DNA of 64,000 nucleotides from Symsagittifera roscoffensis (GCF_963678635.1 NC_087071.1:32474141-32538140), one strand, 5' to 3'. Shown: positions 11,897 to 25,605, numbered from the stretch's first letter. Program-made: numbers and translations. The notes: a model not told the origin generated them from the letters alone.

Positions 11897-14289
11897 AAGG
11901 AATTCTTTTAGAAAATGTCACTTAGAGCACCAAAAGACTAAAATTTAGCCTGATTTCAAGCGTCTCAGAGCGAGGAAAATTAACCATTGTTTAAATATTC
12001 CCTTTCAAAAAAAAACTTTGAAAACAAAAGCCGGATTGGCCGATGAAGGAGAGAATAAAATGTGTTTTTTTAATAATTTTATTAAAAATCACAGCTTGTC
12101 GTTCAATTTTTTTTGTCAAAAAATTTGAAGAGACATTTCCGGAATTACTTTAAGTTAACTGCTGAACACTCTATTTATCAGATGATTGATATCTCGACTT
12201 TGTTGTTGGCGCTTTCGAATTAAACTGTGAGAAAAGTACTTGCTCTAATATTAACCTTGCGATGAGCAAGGGTGTTGCAACCATGTCTCAGGCATCCTTT
12301 CCCTTGTTCAAAGCTTGACCAAAATTTTGATGATCGCCTCTTCTGTTTTTTCCTCAGCTAATGGACGACAATTTGTGCATGTCCTATGTTGGTTGTATAT
12401 TTACCAACTCCTATTTCAGTATATCTGATTGTTTTCCCTTTTTTATTGGGCTTGAAACAATTAGGCTTATACTATCGGTTTAGCGGCCTCACTTTCATAA
12501 GCTTGAATAGGAAAATACATTTTGCTCTTATTGTTTTTAGGGGGACATTAAGACTTGCTTTTAAATTTGTTGCTCAAGAATTGTTGGCTTTGTTACCACT
12601 TTGTTAGACGTTTTTGATTCTAGTGTTACATCCAATTGTCCTACTTGGCATATTTTACCAGGGAATTGCTTTTGAGGCATAATCAAGACGAGGATATTAT
12701 AATTTTGGAAGGTAAGTTCTTTCCTTTTGTTCGACAAAATTCAAAAAAAAAATTTGTTTCTACTTTTTTATCAGCCTAAAGTTTTTTGGTCTACAATGTA
12801 CCAGCTTATTGACTTTGGTTCGGCCGATATAATATCGGTTTTTAGTCCGTTGTTGATTAGTGGTTGAGTTTTGTGTGCATATGAATGTGTTTCGAGTGGG
12901 AAGGGAATTTTTCATTAGGTTTCTAGTCTTTTTAGGGCTTCTGCTCAGGTGTTTACGGCTTTGATACCGCTTGGTAAGAATTTTTTTCTTGTTTTTTTTC
13001 TAATTTTGTTTTCTTGGCATTTTTTTACAACTAGTTTTGTACATTTTGATAGATCTAGTTTTTTCGACTTTTTTCTGCTTCTTTTTCGACTTCTTTTTGA
13101 CTTAGCGTCTTTATTGTATTGCATCGCAAATGGCGAGAAGCTCAGTTTTGCCTCTGTGTCAAACCTTCACCTCCAGTATCCTTCTTACTTGGTTTAGAGT
13201 CAACGCATTTGCCTTTGCACCCTAAAATCTGATGTTCCATTTCCACCCGAACGTGCTTTTTTTCTAGTATGTTTGAAATTGAAAAATAATTTTGAGGGAG
13301 AATTGGAATTAAGCAATTTTTGTTCGTGTGCAAAAAAATAGATTCTCACCTTTCGGATTTTTCCTGTAAGCTTTTTTGTTGTAGCTGAAGCGTATCTGGT
13401 TTGATTATTCAACTTTTTAAACCTGACGTAGCATATTTACTCATCTTTTCTTGTTTTATCACTGAATTGTTGCTTTATTTGGCCTAATCAGTTTCGAAAC
13501 AAAATTTATTGGATTATTTAATTCATTTTGATTCTTTTCAAGAATTAGTTCAGCTTCATAGATAATACTTAATGGTTGTTTTCAGTTCAAAGTGCGTCTA
13601 CGCATATAAGGTTGGCTTAGTGTCCAATCGCTTATAACTTTAAGTTTATTTAATCCTAGTGGTGGTGTTTTGCAACAGTTTTTCTGAAATTATTTTTCCA
13701 CAAACATTTTCAAATTGTTTTCAATTATACAAAGTTTTTCTATTCGCTAGCTCGCAAAAATAAACTTGCGTTGTATCAAAAAAAATGCAAAGCTCAGCTT
13801 CGCCTCTGCGACTTAAATCTAGTTTTCTGGAAATCCATTGCTGAGGTTGTTCATTTCTTTGTTTTTTTTTACCAGGTTTTTTAAAATTATTTTACCATTT
13901 ATGTGAAAGTTGAAAACAAAAGTGCAAACAGTTGAGGTCGATTTAAATTGTAACAGCAATCGAATATATAGTCTTTATAGATTACAATCAGAATCGTAGC
14001 AAAGGAAATTATCTAACAAATTGAACAGCTTTTTCCAAAGTTTTGAAGTTTTTTTTTGTTTTAGTTTGTTCTACACATACAGACGCTGTGTAAAAACACA
14101 AATAACAACAAGGATAGCCGGTTTCTGTATTACCACAAAACTTTCGGATTACAGTCTTTATAAAAATTGTAAAACGGCAAGCCAGAACTTTAGTTTATTT
14201 GACCGAATTAATAAATCAGGCAAATTGGAATGCAGTGTTTGGGAAAAATAACTAGAAAAACTTTTAAAAAAAAGTTTTTTTTTTAATTT

Positions 14290-15243
14290 TTTTTTGCAGA
14301 ACTGCAACAATGTGCTGCAAATTTTCCTTTATTTTCAAATACATTACAAAAACTAGTTGTGCGGAACACAGCTGTTTATATCCTGGAGAGAAATCACCGC
14401 CGCAAAACCAACAAATTTACTGGCTGGATGGCGATCATTGGTATCCTCTTTGATTGCCCGCGCTTTATTTTGCTCTCCTTAGGATTACTTGCAGATATTA
14501 GTTTTGGAATTCCGTCTGTGTTGTTGGTGTATAATGTAAGTTTAAAATAATTTTCAACGTTTCTTCCGGTGAATCTTTACGTCTAATCAATTACTTTTGT
14601 ATTTGAGTCTTCTTCAATCTATCAATGAATCGATCTTTGATGACATGGTTTACCTCGCCTAGCATCCAATCACATAGAGCCGCCTGCGATGACATTCTAG
14701 CAATTAAACGAAGTGAAGTATCAACTACTTTCATGCAAAAACCGTCTTGAATCTTTTCATCGTTGACTCTCTTTCTTCTTTAAATAGAGCAATGCTTTTT
14801 TCTAGAATACTGTGGGGTTACTTCATTGAATTTTTAGAGTGTTTTTTCTTTGCAGGAACATTCTCTCTTTTTGTAACCCTAGTAAGAAACTGGGATCTTG
14901 TTTTTGATTCTCGCCTCCGTTTTATGGTATTGTAATGTATGATTTATTGTCTTTCCCTTGTTAACGCTCCGCGCTTTTTCTTCGACCTTTCTGGAGTTTG
15001 CGAAATTCTGACCTTCTTTCTTTGTTTTTTTTTGACAGCTTCTCCTTCTTTTTCTACTTCTGTTATAGGTGAGTGTTCATCGTGTTTTCCCCTGGAAGAT
15101 CCAGGAGCAGGTTTGGATTGCGATTCTCTTTCAGACTGACTGCCCAGAAGAGATGGCCAGCCGATTGCCCCACGAATTCGGTGGAGGAAAACTGCCTTGT
15201 TTGAGCGGGTAGGTCGATAATCAGAGATTGCAAACAGCACCAT
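14290..15243 (-). pseudogene. Gag-like fragment, unit 3 (N-terminal frame continuous)
   Basis: In this copy a single-base difference near 15160 (GGCCAGCC, where other units have GGCCTAGCC) lets the ATG at 15243 read straight into the basic segment, giving a 99-codon frame (14944-15243) that starts MVLFAISDYRPTRSNKAVFL. In other units the same ATG stops after 28 codons. Downstream, the capsid-like segment and the zinc knuckle (complement of about 14,360-14,420) remain in separate frames. Confidence 0.6.
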
Positions 15244-15282
15244 GACATATTTAACCCTCTAACTCAATGAAGGTTGCAAAAG

Positions 15283-15561
15283 TCAATCATATAAATTATT
15301 GAAGGTATTGTTTACAAACATAGACTGATAGTGTAAGTAGATAGTAGATTTCAAAAATTTAATCAAGTTTTCAAAGAAATTTGAGTTTAACAGGGAACTT
15401 TCGAAAACTGAATTTAGCACCTTGTCTAATTGCAGATTTTCAGACAGGTAGTTTGTATAAAAATTAATGAGTCGACTCAAGGTCATGAAACAATGAGCGT
15501 ATCTTGTAATGTATAAACAACAAACAGCTTTGCTATAGCTAAACATAGCTGGGCTTCGCAC
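15283..15561 (-). CDS. Leader ORF, unit 3 (92 codons)
   Basis: Full-length copy beginning MRSPAMFSYSKAVCCLYITR. It ends 39 bp before the gag-like ATG, the same spacing as in unit 1. Confidence 0.4.
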   Translation of the reverse strand: MRSPAMFSYSKAVCCLYITRYAHCFMTLSRLINFYTNYLSENLQLDKVLNSVFESSLLNSNFFENLIKFLKSTIYLHYQSMFVNNTFNNLYD

Positions 15562-18500
15562 CTAACGATAACCATGATAAATTTGACAGACTGCGCGTAC
15601 CACAACAAGAGTAAAGTGATATTCTTCAGTAAAAAGCGTTTTCAAAAAATAGAAAAAAGCTGTTTTAACTATCAAAAAACTTGCGGTGAGAAAATTAAAA
15701 GGTTTTCAATCACTTAAATGAAGAATTACAAAAAGTTCAAAAATTTTTGAAAACTTTTTATTTTAAGAAAAACAACAATTTAGTTCTTCAGTCAAAGAAA
15801 GCTTCGTTAGTAAAAAAAAATTGAATTTTTTCTTCAATACTGTAGCGAAATAGAGTGGAGGGGGGATTCGACTCCTCGCAGGGATTCGATCCTCTGCTGG
15901 CCCAGATAACCACCTTCTGATGCTATTTTGAGTCATCCCTTTTTAGCGGATCAACTTTTCTTTTTTTCTAAAGGTGACTTCGGCACAAATATATACTAAT
16001 TGTCAGGCAGTTATTAGGTCAACGCAATGTTTTGGTCAAAGTTTTCCAAAATCTGCCTTCGGTAGGTCAACTACCATGTGAACTGTGAGATTAGGAATTC
16101 AATCTGTGAAGCAGTCAATAAAAGTTTTCTCGGCAAAACCACTTGCGTCCTAATTGTTGCTGAAAAAGTTTTTTGTACGTAAAATTGCGAATTAATTAAA
16201 AATTGAAAAGTTTTGGAATCCACTATGAAATTACGAAATATTTAACCGTTTCAACCATTTTCGGATTTCTTCAAATTTCCCAAAAATTACCATGACAATC
16301 TTGATATAGGGAAATTAATCAAACAGATTTTTCAATCTCCGCTGCAAATGCGTGAATTTGTAATTTTGGTAGTTATTCGCCAATTTCCATTTTGGTAAAT
16401 GTCCAACTTTTGACGTTGTGACACACCTCCGCTGCAAAAGCATGTATTTGTAATTTTGGTAGGTAATCGCCAATTACTATTTTAGTAAACGTTCAACTTA
16501 CAAGACCAATAACGAGTTACCTTCCGCATCAGTCCTTTTTAAAAAAACTGTTAACAAACATTACCATCTCCAGCGAAGCCCTTTGGGTTTCATTATTGTT
16601 TACGGATATGGTGCAGATGCTAGAACGGGTGACTTATAACCTCAATAAAGGGTTAAAGGAGGTTTGGTTCCCGCATGTTGCAGAATTTCAATTATATCAT
16701 TTTTTTTCCTTTTTTCATATTTAACACTTTTAGAGCTCTATACCCTTGTTTTGCTTGTGCTTGCGAATTTTGAGTCTCTTTTTTTTAGGTGCAGTTTTTG
16801 TATTTGGAAAATTTTGTAAATGAAATCAAAAGTAATCAAAAGGGACTCTTTTAGAAAATAACACTTAGAGCACCAAAAATCTAAAATTTTGCCTGATTTC
16901 AAGCGTCTCAGAGCGAGGAAAATTAACCATTGTTTATATATTCCCTTGCAGAAAAAAACTTTGAAAACAAAAGCCGGATTGGCCGATGAAGAAGAGAATT
17001 AAATGTGTTTTTTAAATTAATTTTATTAAAAATTACAGCTTGTCGTTCGATTTTTTTTGTCAAAAATATTCAGAGACATTTCCGGAGTTACTTTAAAATA
17101 ACTACTGAACACTCTATTTATCAGATGATTAATGTCTCGACTTTGTTGTTGGCGCTTTCGAATTAAACTGTGAGAAAAGTACTTGCTCTAATATTAACCT
17201 TGCGATGAGCAAGGGTGTTGCAACCATGTCCCAGACATCCTTTCCCAATTTGTGCATGTCCTATGTTGGTTGTATATTTACCAACTCCGATTTCAGTATA
17301 TCTGATTGTTTTCCCTTTTTTTATTGGGCTTGAAATAATTAGGCTTATACTATCGGTTTAGCGGCCTCACTTTCAAAAGCTTGAATAGGAAAATACATTT
17401 TAGTCTTATTGTTTTGAGGGGGACATTAAAACTTGCTTTTAAACTTGTTGCTCAAGAATTGTTGGCTTTGTTACCACTTTGTTAGACTTGTTTGATTCTA
17501 GTGTTACATTCACTTGTCCTACTTGGCATATTTTACCTAGGAATTGTTTTTGAGGCATAATCAAGACGAAGATATTATAATTTTGGAAGGTTTGTTTTTT
17601 CCTTTTGTTCGACAATTTTCAAAAAAAAATTTTTTCTTCTTTTTTATCAGCCTAAAGTTTTTTGGTCTACAATGGATCAGCTGATTGACTTTGGTTCGGC
17701 CGATATAATATCGGTTTTTAGTCCGTTGTTGATTAGTGGTTGAGTTTTCTGTGCATATGGTTGTGTTTCGAGTGGGAGGGGAACTTTCATTAGGTTTCTA
17801 GTCTTTTTAGGGCTTCTGCTCAGGTGTTTACGGCTTTGATGCCGCTTGGTAAGAATTTTTTTCTTGTTTTTTTTTTCTAATTTTGTTTTCTTGGCAATTT
17901 TCCAAAACTAGTTTTGTACATTTTGATAGATCTAGTTTTTTCGATTTGTTTCTGTTTTTTTTTCGACTACTTTTTGACTTAGCGTCTTTATTATATTCCA
18001 TCGCAAATGGCGAGAAGCTCAGTTTTGCCTCTGTGTCAAACCTTCACCTCCAGTATCCTTCTTACTTGGTTTAGAGTCAACGCATTTGCCTTTGCCCCCT
18101 AAAATCTGATGTTCCATTTCCACCCGAACGTGCTTTTTTTCTAATATGTTTGAAATTGAAAAATAATTTTCAGGGAGAATTGGAATTGTGCAATTTTTGT
18201 TCGTGTGCAAAAAAATAGATGCTCACCTTTCGGATTTTTCCTGTAAGCTTTTTTGTTGTAGCTGAAGCGTATCTGGTTTGATTGTTCAATTTTTTAAACC
18301 TGACGTAGCATATTTTCTCATCCTTTCTTGTTTTATCACTTAATTGACGCTTTATTTGGCCTAATCAGTTTCGAAACAAAATTTATTGGATTGTTTAATT
18401 CATTTTGATTCTTTTGAAGAATTAGTTAAGCTTCATAGATAATACTTAATGGTTGTTTTCAGCTCAAAGTGCGTCTACGCATATAAGGTTGGCTTAGTGT

Positions 18501-19182
18501 CCAATCGCTTATAACTTTAAGTTCATTTAATCCTAGTTGTGGTGTTTTGCAACAGTTTTTCTGAAATTATTTTTCCACAAACATTTTCAAATTGTTTTCA
18601 ATTAATACAAATTTTTTCTATTCGCTAGCTCGCAAAAATAAACTTGCGCTGTATCACAAAAAATGCACAGCTCAGCTTCGCCTCTGCGACTTAAATATAT
18701 TTTTCTGGAAATCGATTGCTGAGGTTGTTCAGTTCTTTGTTTTTTTTACCATCTAGGTTTATTTAAATTAAATTACCATTTATGTGAAAGTTGAAAACAA
18801 AAGTGCAAACAGTTGAGGTTGATTTAAATTGTAACAGCAATCGAATATATAGTCTTTGTAGATTACAATCAGAATGAATATTCCTTCGTAGCAAAGGAAA
18901 TTATCTAACAAATTGAACAGCTTTTTCCAAAGTTTTGAAGTTTTTTTTTGTTTTAGTTTGTTCTACACATACAGACGCTGTGTTAAAATACAAATAACAA
19001 CAAGGATAGCCGGTTTCTGTATTACCACAAAATTTTCGGATTACAGTCTTTATAAAAATTGTAAAACGGCCAGCCAGAACTTTAGTTTATTTGAGCAACT
19101 TAATAAATCAGGCAAATTGGAATGCAGTGTTTGGGGAAAAATAACAAGAAAAACTTAAAAAAAAAAGTTTTTCTTTTAATTT

Positions 19183-20257
19183 TTTTTTGCAGAACTGCAA
19201 AAATGTGCTGCAAATTTTCCTTTATTTTCAAATACATTACAAAAACTAGTTGTGCGGAACACAGCTGTTTATATCCTGGAGAGAAACCACCGCCGCAAAA
19301 CCAACAAATTTACTGGCTGGATGGCGACCATTGGTATCCATTTGATTGCCCGCGCTTTGTTTTGCTCTCCTTAGGATTACTTGCAGACATTAGTTTTGGA
19401 ATTTCGTCTGTGTTGTTGGTGTATAATGTAAGTTTAAAATAATTTTCAGCGTTTCTTCCGGTGAATCTTTACGTCTAATCAATTACTTTTGTATTTGAGT
19501 CTTCTTCAATCTATCAATGAATCGATCTTTGATCACATGGTTTACCTCGCCTAGCATCCAATCACATAGAGCCGCCTGCGATGACATTCTAGCAATTAAA
19601 CGTAGTGAAGTATCAATTATTTTCATGCAAAAACCGTCTTGAATCTTTTCATCGTTGACTCTCTTTCTTCTTTGAATAGAACAATGCTTTTTTCCAGAAT
19701 TCTGTGGGGTTACTTCATTGCATTTTTAGAGTTTTTTCTTTGCAGGAACATTCTCCGTTTTGTAACCCTAGTAAGAAACTGGGATCTTGTTTTTGATTCT
19801 TGCCTCCGTTTTATGGAATTGTAATGTGGGATTTATTGTCTTTCCCTTGTTAACGCTCCGCGCTTTTTCTTCGACCTTTCTGTTGTTTGCGAAATTCTGA
19901 TCTTCCTTCTTTGTTTTTTTGACAGCGTTTGCTTCTTTTTCTACTTCTGTTATAGGTGAGTGTTCATCGTGTTTTCCCCTGGAAGATCCAGGAGCAGGTT
20001 TGGATCGCGATTCTCTTTCAGACTGACTGCCCAGAAAATATGGCCTAGCCGATTGCCCCACGAATGCGGTGGAGGAAAACTGCCTTGTTTGAGTGGTTAG
20101 GACGATAATCAGAGATTGCTAACAGCACCATGACAGATTTAACCCTCTAACTCAATGAAGGTTGCAAAAGCCTAGCCGATTGCCCCATGAATGCGGTGGA
20201 GGAAAACTGCCTTGTTTGAGCGGGTAGGTCGATAATCAGAGGTTGCTAACAGCACCA
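19183..20257 (-). pseudogene. Gag-like fragment, unit 4, with duplicated 5' end
   Basis: The start region is duplicated in tandem with a 127-bp period (20,044 and 20,171 both begin CCTAGCCGATTGCCCC), giving two candidate ATGs at 20131 and 20257. The basic segment is open over 20061-19768. The capsid-like segment follows at about 19740-19450 and the zinc knuckle on the complement of 19,250-19,310. Confidence 0.58.
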
Positions 20258-20297
20258 TGACAGATTTAACCCTCTAACTCAATGAAGGTTGCAAAAT

Positions 20298-20576
20298 TCA
20301 ATTATATAATTTATTGAAAGTAGTGTTTACAAACATAGACTGATAGTGTAAGTAGATAGAAGATTTCAAAAATTTAATCAAGTTTTCAAAGAAATTTGCG
20401 TTCAACACGGAACTTTCGAAAACTGAATTTAGCACCTTGTCTAATTGCAGATGTTCAGACAGGTAGTTTGTATAAAAATTAATGAGTCGACTCAAGGTCA
20501 TGAAACAATGAGCGTATCTTGTAATGTATAAACAACAAACAGCTTTGCTATAGCTAAACATAGCTGGGCTTAGCAC
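20298..20576 (-). CDS. Leader ORF, unit 4 (92 codons)
   Basis: Full-length copy, with conservative changes relative to the others (for example ENLQL to EHLQL). No domain recognised. Confidence 0.4.
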   Translation of the reverse strand: MLSPAMFSYSKAVCCLYITRYAHCFMTLSRLINFYTNYLSEHLQLDKVLNSVFESSVLNANFFENLIKFLKSSIYLHYQSMFVNTTFNKLYN

Positions 20577-21987
20577 CTAACGATAACCATGATAAATTTG
20601 ACAGACTGCGCGTACCACAAAAAGAGTAAATTGAAATTCTTCAGTAAAAAGCGTTTTCAAAAAATAGAAAAAAGCTGTTTTAACTATCAAAAAACTTGCG
20701 GTGAGAAAATTAAAAGGTTTTCAATCACTTAAATGAAGAATTACAAAAAGTTCAAAAATTTTTGAAAACTTTTTATTTTAAGAAAAACAACAATTTAGTT
20801 CTTCAGTCAAAGAAAGCTTCGTTAGTAAAAAAAATTGAATTTTTTCTTCAATACTGTAGCGAAATAGAGTGGAGGGGGGATTCGACTCCTCGCAGGGATT
20901 CGATCCTCTGCTGGCCCAAAGAACCACCTTCTGATGCTATTTTGAGTCATCTCTTTTTAGCGGATCAACTTTTCTTTTTTTCTAAAGGTGCCTTCGGCAC
21001 AAATATATACTAATTGTCAGGCAGTTATTAGGTCAACGCAATCTTTTGGTCAAAGTTTTCCAAAATCTGCCTTTGGTAGGTCAACTACCATGTGAACTGT
21101 GAGATTAGGAATTCAATCTGTGAAGCAGTCAATAAAAGTTTTCTCGCCAAAACCACTTGCGTCCTAATTGTTGCAGAAAAAGTTTTTTGTACGTAAAATT
21201 GCAAATTAATTAAAAATTGAAAAGTTTTGAAAGAATTTTTTTTCGTAAATTTTGACTGTTATTTGGGTTCATTTGTCAAAAATTACTCTAGCAAATATGA
21301 GTTAAAAAGTTCAATGGAAAAATCACGTGCCAATTTTTTTCCGCTACACAAATAAGCCCTACTTTTGGTAGAAAACAAAGTTGAATTAAGAAAAACCAAT
21401 GTTTTGAGAAATGACAGTTTTTGAAAACATTTCAGCTTTTCTCAAAAACTACCCTGCCAAATCTAAGTTTAAGGGTTTTATCAAAAAATCGGTTTCGAAA
21501 ATTTTTGATTTCCTCAAAACTAGTTGAACTCTGAGATTTCAAGCGAAAGAACAATCTATAAGGGTATGCCCTGCATAAGTGATTTTTTCCAAATTTGTTA
21601 GGAATCCATTATGAAATTACGAAATATTTAACCGTTTCAACCATTTTCGGATTTCTTCAAATTTCCCAAAAACTACCATGACAATCTTGATATAGGGAAA
21701 TTAATCAAACAGATCTTTCAATCTCCGCTGCAAATGCGTGAATTTGTAATTTTTGGTAGTTATTCGCCAATTTCCATTTTGGTAAATGTCCAACTTTTGA
21801 CGTTGTAACACACCTCCGCTGCAAAAGCATGTATTTGTAATTTTGGTAGGTGATCGCCAATTACTATTTTAGTAAAAGTTCAACTTACAAAACCAATAAC
21901 GAGTTACCTTTTGCAACAGTCCTTTTTAAAAAAAACTGTTATCAAACATTACCATCTCCAGCGAGGCCCTTTGGGTTTCATTATTGT

Positions 21988-22227
21988 TTACGGATATGGT
22001 GCAGATGCTAGAACGGGTGACTTATAACCTCGATAAAAGATTAAAGGAGGTTTGATTCCCGCATGTTGCAGAATTTCAATTATATCACTTTTTTTTCCTT
22101 TTCTCATATTTAACACTTTTAGAGCTCTATACCCTTGTTTTGCTCGTGCTTGCGAATTTTGAGTCTCTTTTTTTATGTGCAGTTTTTGTAGTTGGAAAAT
22201 TTTGTAAATGAAATCAAAAGTAATCAA
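21988..22227 (-). CDS. Conserved 79-codon minus ORF of the macro-repeat, unit 5
   Basis: Intact copy of the ORF at 1813; differences include QAQAKQ to QARAKQ and LTLYRG to LIFYRG. Family unknown. Confidence 0.3.
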   Translation of the reverse strand: MITFDFIYKIFQLQKLHIKKETQNSQARAKQGYRALKVLNMRKGKKSDIIEILQHAGIKPPLIFYRGYKSPVLASAPYP

Positions 22228-24639
22228 AAGGAACTCTTTTAAAAATCGTCACTTAGAGCACCAAAAAAATAAAATTTTGCCTGATTTCAAGCGTCTCAGA
22301 GCGAGGAAAACTAACCATTGTTTATAAATTCTCTTGCAGAAAAAAAACTTTGAAAACAAAAGCCGGATTGGCCGATGAAGGAGAGAATTAAATGTGTTTT
22401 TTTAATCATTATGATTAAAAATTACAGCTTGTCGTTCAATTTTTTTTGTCAAAAATATTAAGAGACGTTTCCGGAGTTACTTTAAAATAACTACTGAACA
22501 CTCTATTTATCAGATGATTGATGTCTCGAATTTGTTGTTGGCGCTTTCGAATTAAACTGTGAGAAAAGTACTTGCTCTAATATTAACCTTGCGATGAGCA
22601 AGGGTGTTGCAACCATGTCCCAGACATCCTTTCCCTTGCTCAAAGGATGACCAAAATTTTGATGATCGCCTCTTCTGTTTTTTCCTCAGCTAATAGACGA
22701 CAATTTGTGCATGTACTATGTTGGTTGTATATTTACCAACTCCGATTTCAGTATATCTGATTGTTTTCCCTTTTTTTATTGGGCTTGAAATAATTAGGCT
22801 TATACTATCGGTTTAGCGACCTCACTTTCAAAAGCTTGAATAGGAAAATACATTTTAGTCTTATTGTTTTGAGGGGGACATTAAAACTTGCTTTTAAACT
22901 TGTTGCTCAAGAATTGTTGGCTTTGTTACCACTTTGTTAGACTTGTTTGACTCTAGTGTTACATTCAATTGTCCTACTTGGCATATTTTACCTAGGAATT
23001 GTTTTAGAGGCATAATCAAGACGAGGATATTATGATTTTGGAAGGTTTGTTCTTTCCTTTTGTTCGACAATTTTCAAAAAAAAAATTGTTTCTTCTTTTT
23101 TATCAGCCTAAAGTTTTTTGGTCTACAATGGATCAGCTGATTGACTTTGGTTCGGCCGATATAATATCGGTTTTTAGTCCGTTGTTGATTAGTGGTTGAG
23201 TTTTCTGTGCATATGGTTGTGTTTCGAGTGGCAAGGGAACTTTTCATTAGGTTTCTAGTCTTTTTAGGGCTTCTGCTCAGGTGTTTACGGCTTTGATGCC
23301 GCTTGGTAAGAATTTTTTATCTTGTTTTTTTTCTAATTTTGTTTTCTTGGCAATTTTCCAAAACTAGTTTTGTACATTTTGATAGATCTAGTTCTTTCAA
23401 TTTTTTTCTGTTTCTTTTTCGACTTCTTTTTGACTTAGCGTCTTTATTATATTCCATCGCAAATGGCGAGAAGCTCAGTTTTGCCTCTGTGTCAAACCTT
23501 CACCTCCAGTATCCTTCTTACTTGGTTTAGAGTCAACGCATTTGCCTTTGCCCCCTAAAATCTGATGTTCCATTTCCACCCGAACGTGCTTTTTTTTCTA
23601 ATATGTTTAAAATTGAAAAATAATTTTCAGGGAGAATTGGAATTGTGCAATTTTTGTTCGTGTGCAAAAAAATAGTTGCTCACCTTTCGGATTTTTCCTG
23701 TAAGCTTTTATGTTGTAGCTGAAGCGTATCTGGTTTGATTATTCAATTTTTTAAACCTGACGTAGCATATTTTCTCATCCTTTCTTGTTTTATCACTGAA
23801 TTGACGCTTTATTTGGCCTAATCAGTTTCGAAACAAAATTTATTGGATTATTTAATTCATTTTGATTCTTTTGAAGAATTAGTTAAGCTTCATACATAAT
23901 ACTTAATGGTTGTTTTCAGCTCAAAGTGCGTCTACGCATATAAGGTTGGCTTAGTGTCCAATCGCTTATAACTTTAAGTTCATTTAATCCTAGTTGTGGT
24001 GTTTTGCAACAGTTTTTCTGAAATTATTTTTCCACAAACATTTTCAAATTGTTTTCATTTATACAAATTTTTTCTATTCGCTAGCTTGCAAAAATAAACT
24101 TGCGCTGTATCACAAAAAATGCAAAGCTCAGCTTCGCCTCTGCGACTTAAATATAGTTTTCTGGAAATCGATTGCTGAGGTTGTTCAGTTCTTTGTTTTT
24201 TTTTACCATCTAGGTTTTTTTAAATTAAATTACCATTTATGTGAAAGTTGAAAACAAAAGTGCAAACAGTTGAGGTTGATTTAAATTGTAACAGCAATCG
24301 AATATATAGTCTTTGTAGATTACAATCAGAATGAATATCCTTCGTAGCAAAGGAAATTATCTAACAAATTGAACAGCTTTTGCCAAAGTTTTGAAGTTTT
24401 TTTTGTTTTAGTTTGTTCTACACATACAGACGCTGTGTTAAAATACAAATAACAACAAGGATAGCCGGTTTCTGTATTACCACAAAATTTTCGGATTACA
24501 GTCTTTATAAAAATTGTAAAACGGCCAGCCAGAACTTTAGTTTATTTGAGCAAGTTAATAAATCAGGCAAATTGGAATGCAGTGTTTGGGGAAAAATAAC
24601 TAGAAAAACTTTTAAAAAAAAAGTTTTTCTTTTAATTTT

Positions 24640-25567
24640 TTTTTGCAGAACTGCAAAAATGTGCTGCAAATTTTCCTTTATTTTCAAATTTATTACAAAA
24701 ACTAGTTGTGCGGAACACAGCTGTTTATATCCTGGAGAGAAACCACCGCCGCAAAACCAACAAGTTTACTGGCTGGATGGCGACCATTGGTATCCATTTG
24801 ATTGCCCGCGCTTTGTTTTGCTCTCCTTAGGATTACTTGCAGACATTAGTTTTGGAATTTCGTCTGTGTTGTTGGTGTATAATGTAAGTTTAAAATAATT
24901 TTCAGCGTTTCTTCCGGTGAATCTTTATGTCTAATCAATTATTTTTGTATTTGAGTCTTCTTCAATCTATCAATGAATCGATCTTTGATCACATGGTTTA
25001 CCTCGCCTAGCATCCAATCACATAGAGCCGCCTGCGATGACATTCTAGCAATTAAACGTAGTGAAGTATCAATTACTTTCATGCAAAAACCGTCTTGAGT
25101 CTTTTCATCGTTGACTCTCTTTCTTCTCAGAATTCTTTGGGGTTACTTCATTGCACTTTTAGAGTTTTTTTTATTTGCAGGAACATTCTCTCTTTTTGTA
25201 ACCCTAGTAAGAAACTGGGATCTTGTTTTTGATTCTCGCCTCCGTTTTATTGTATTGTAATATGGGATTTATTGTCTTTCCCTTGTTAACGCTCCGCGCT
25301 TTTTCTTCGACCTTTCTGGAGTTTGCGAAATTCTGACCTTCTTTCGTTGTTTTTTTGACAGCGTTTCCTTCTTTTTCTACTTCTGTTATAGGTGAGTATT
25401 CATCGTGTTTTCCCCTGGAAGATCCAGGAGCAGGTTTGGATCGCGATTCTCTTTCAGACTGACTGCCCAGAAGATATGGCCTAGCCGATTGCCCCACGAA
25501 TGCGGTGGAGGAAAACTGCCTTGTTTGAGCGGGTAGGTCGATAATCAGAGATTGCTAACAGCACCAT
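24640..25567 (-). pseudogene. Gag-like fragment, unit 5
   Basis: ATG at 25567; basic frame 25497-25204; capsid-like segment about 25,180-24,900 (AALCDWMLGEVNHVIKDRF pattern, then RRKDSPEETL after an in-frame stop); zinc knuckle exactly at 24,762-24,709. The first knuckle has Cys-x2-Cys-x11-Cys, longer than the usual CCHC spacing. The second has Cys...GKFAAH-x-Cys, with Phe where a Cys is expected. A TAA lies two codons before the first knuckle. The opposite strand of this stretch is also open, which makes a misleading plus-strand ORF (24413-24898). Confidence 0.6.
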
Positions 25568-25605
25568 GACAGATTTAAACCTCTACTCAATGAAGGTTGC
25601 AAAAG

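Noticed and set aside
24413-24898. Plus-strand 161-codon ORF with acceptor and GTAAGT donor signals, reading SCAEHSCLYPGEKPPPQNQQ and IYWLDGDHWYPFDC, which looks like a Cys-rich ectodomain plus membrane segment
   Set aside because: It is antisense to the zinc-knuckle region. The conserved 54-bp block is bounded by the Cys codons of the minus frame, and the capsid-like motifs upstream are on the minus strand. The donor is lost in two other units and the frame is shifted in unit 3.
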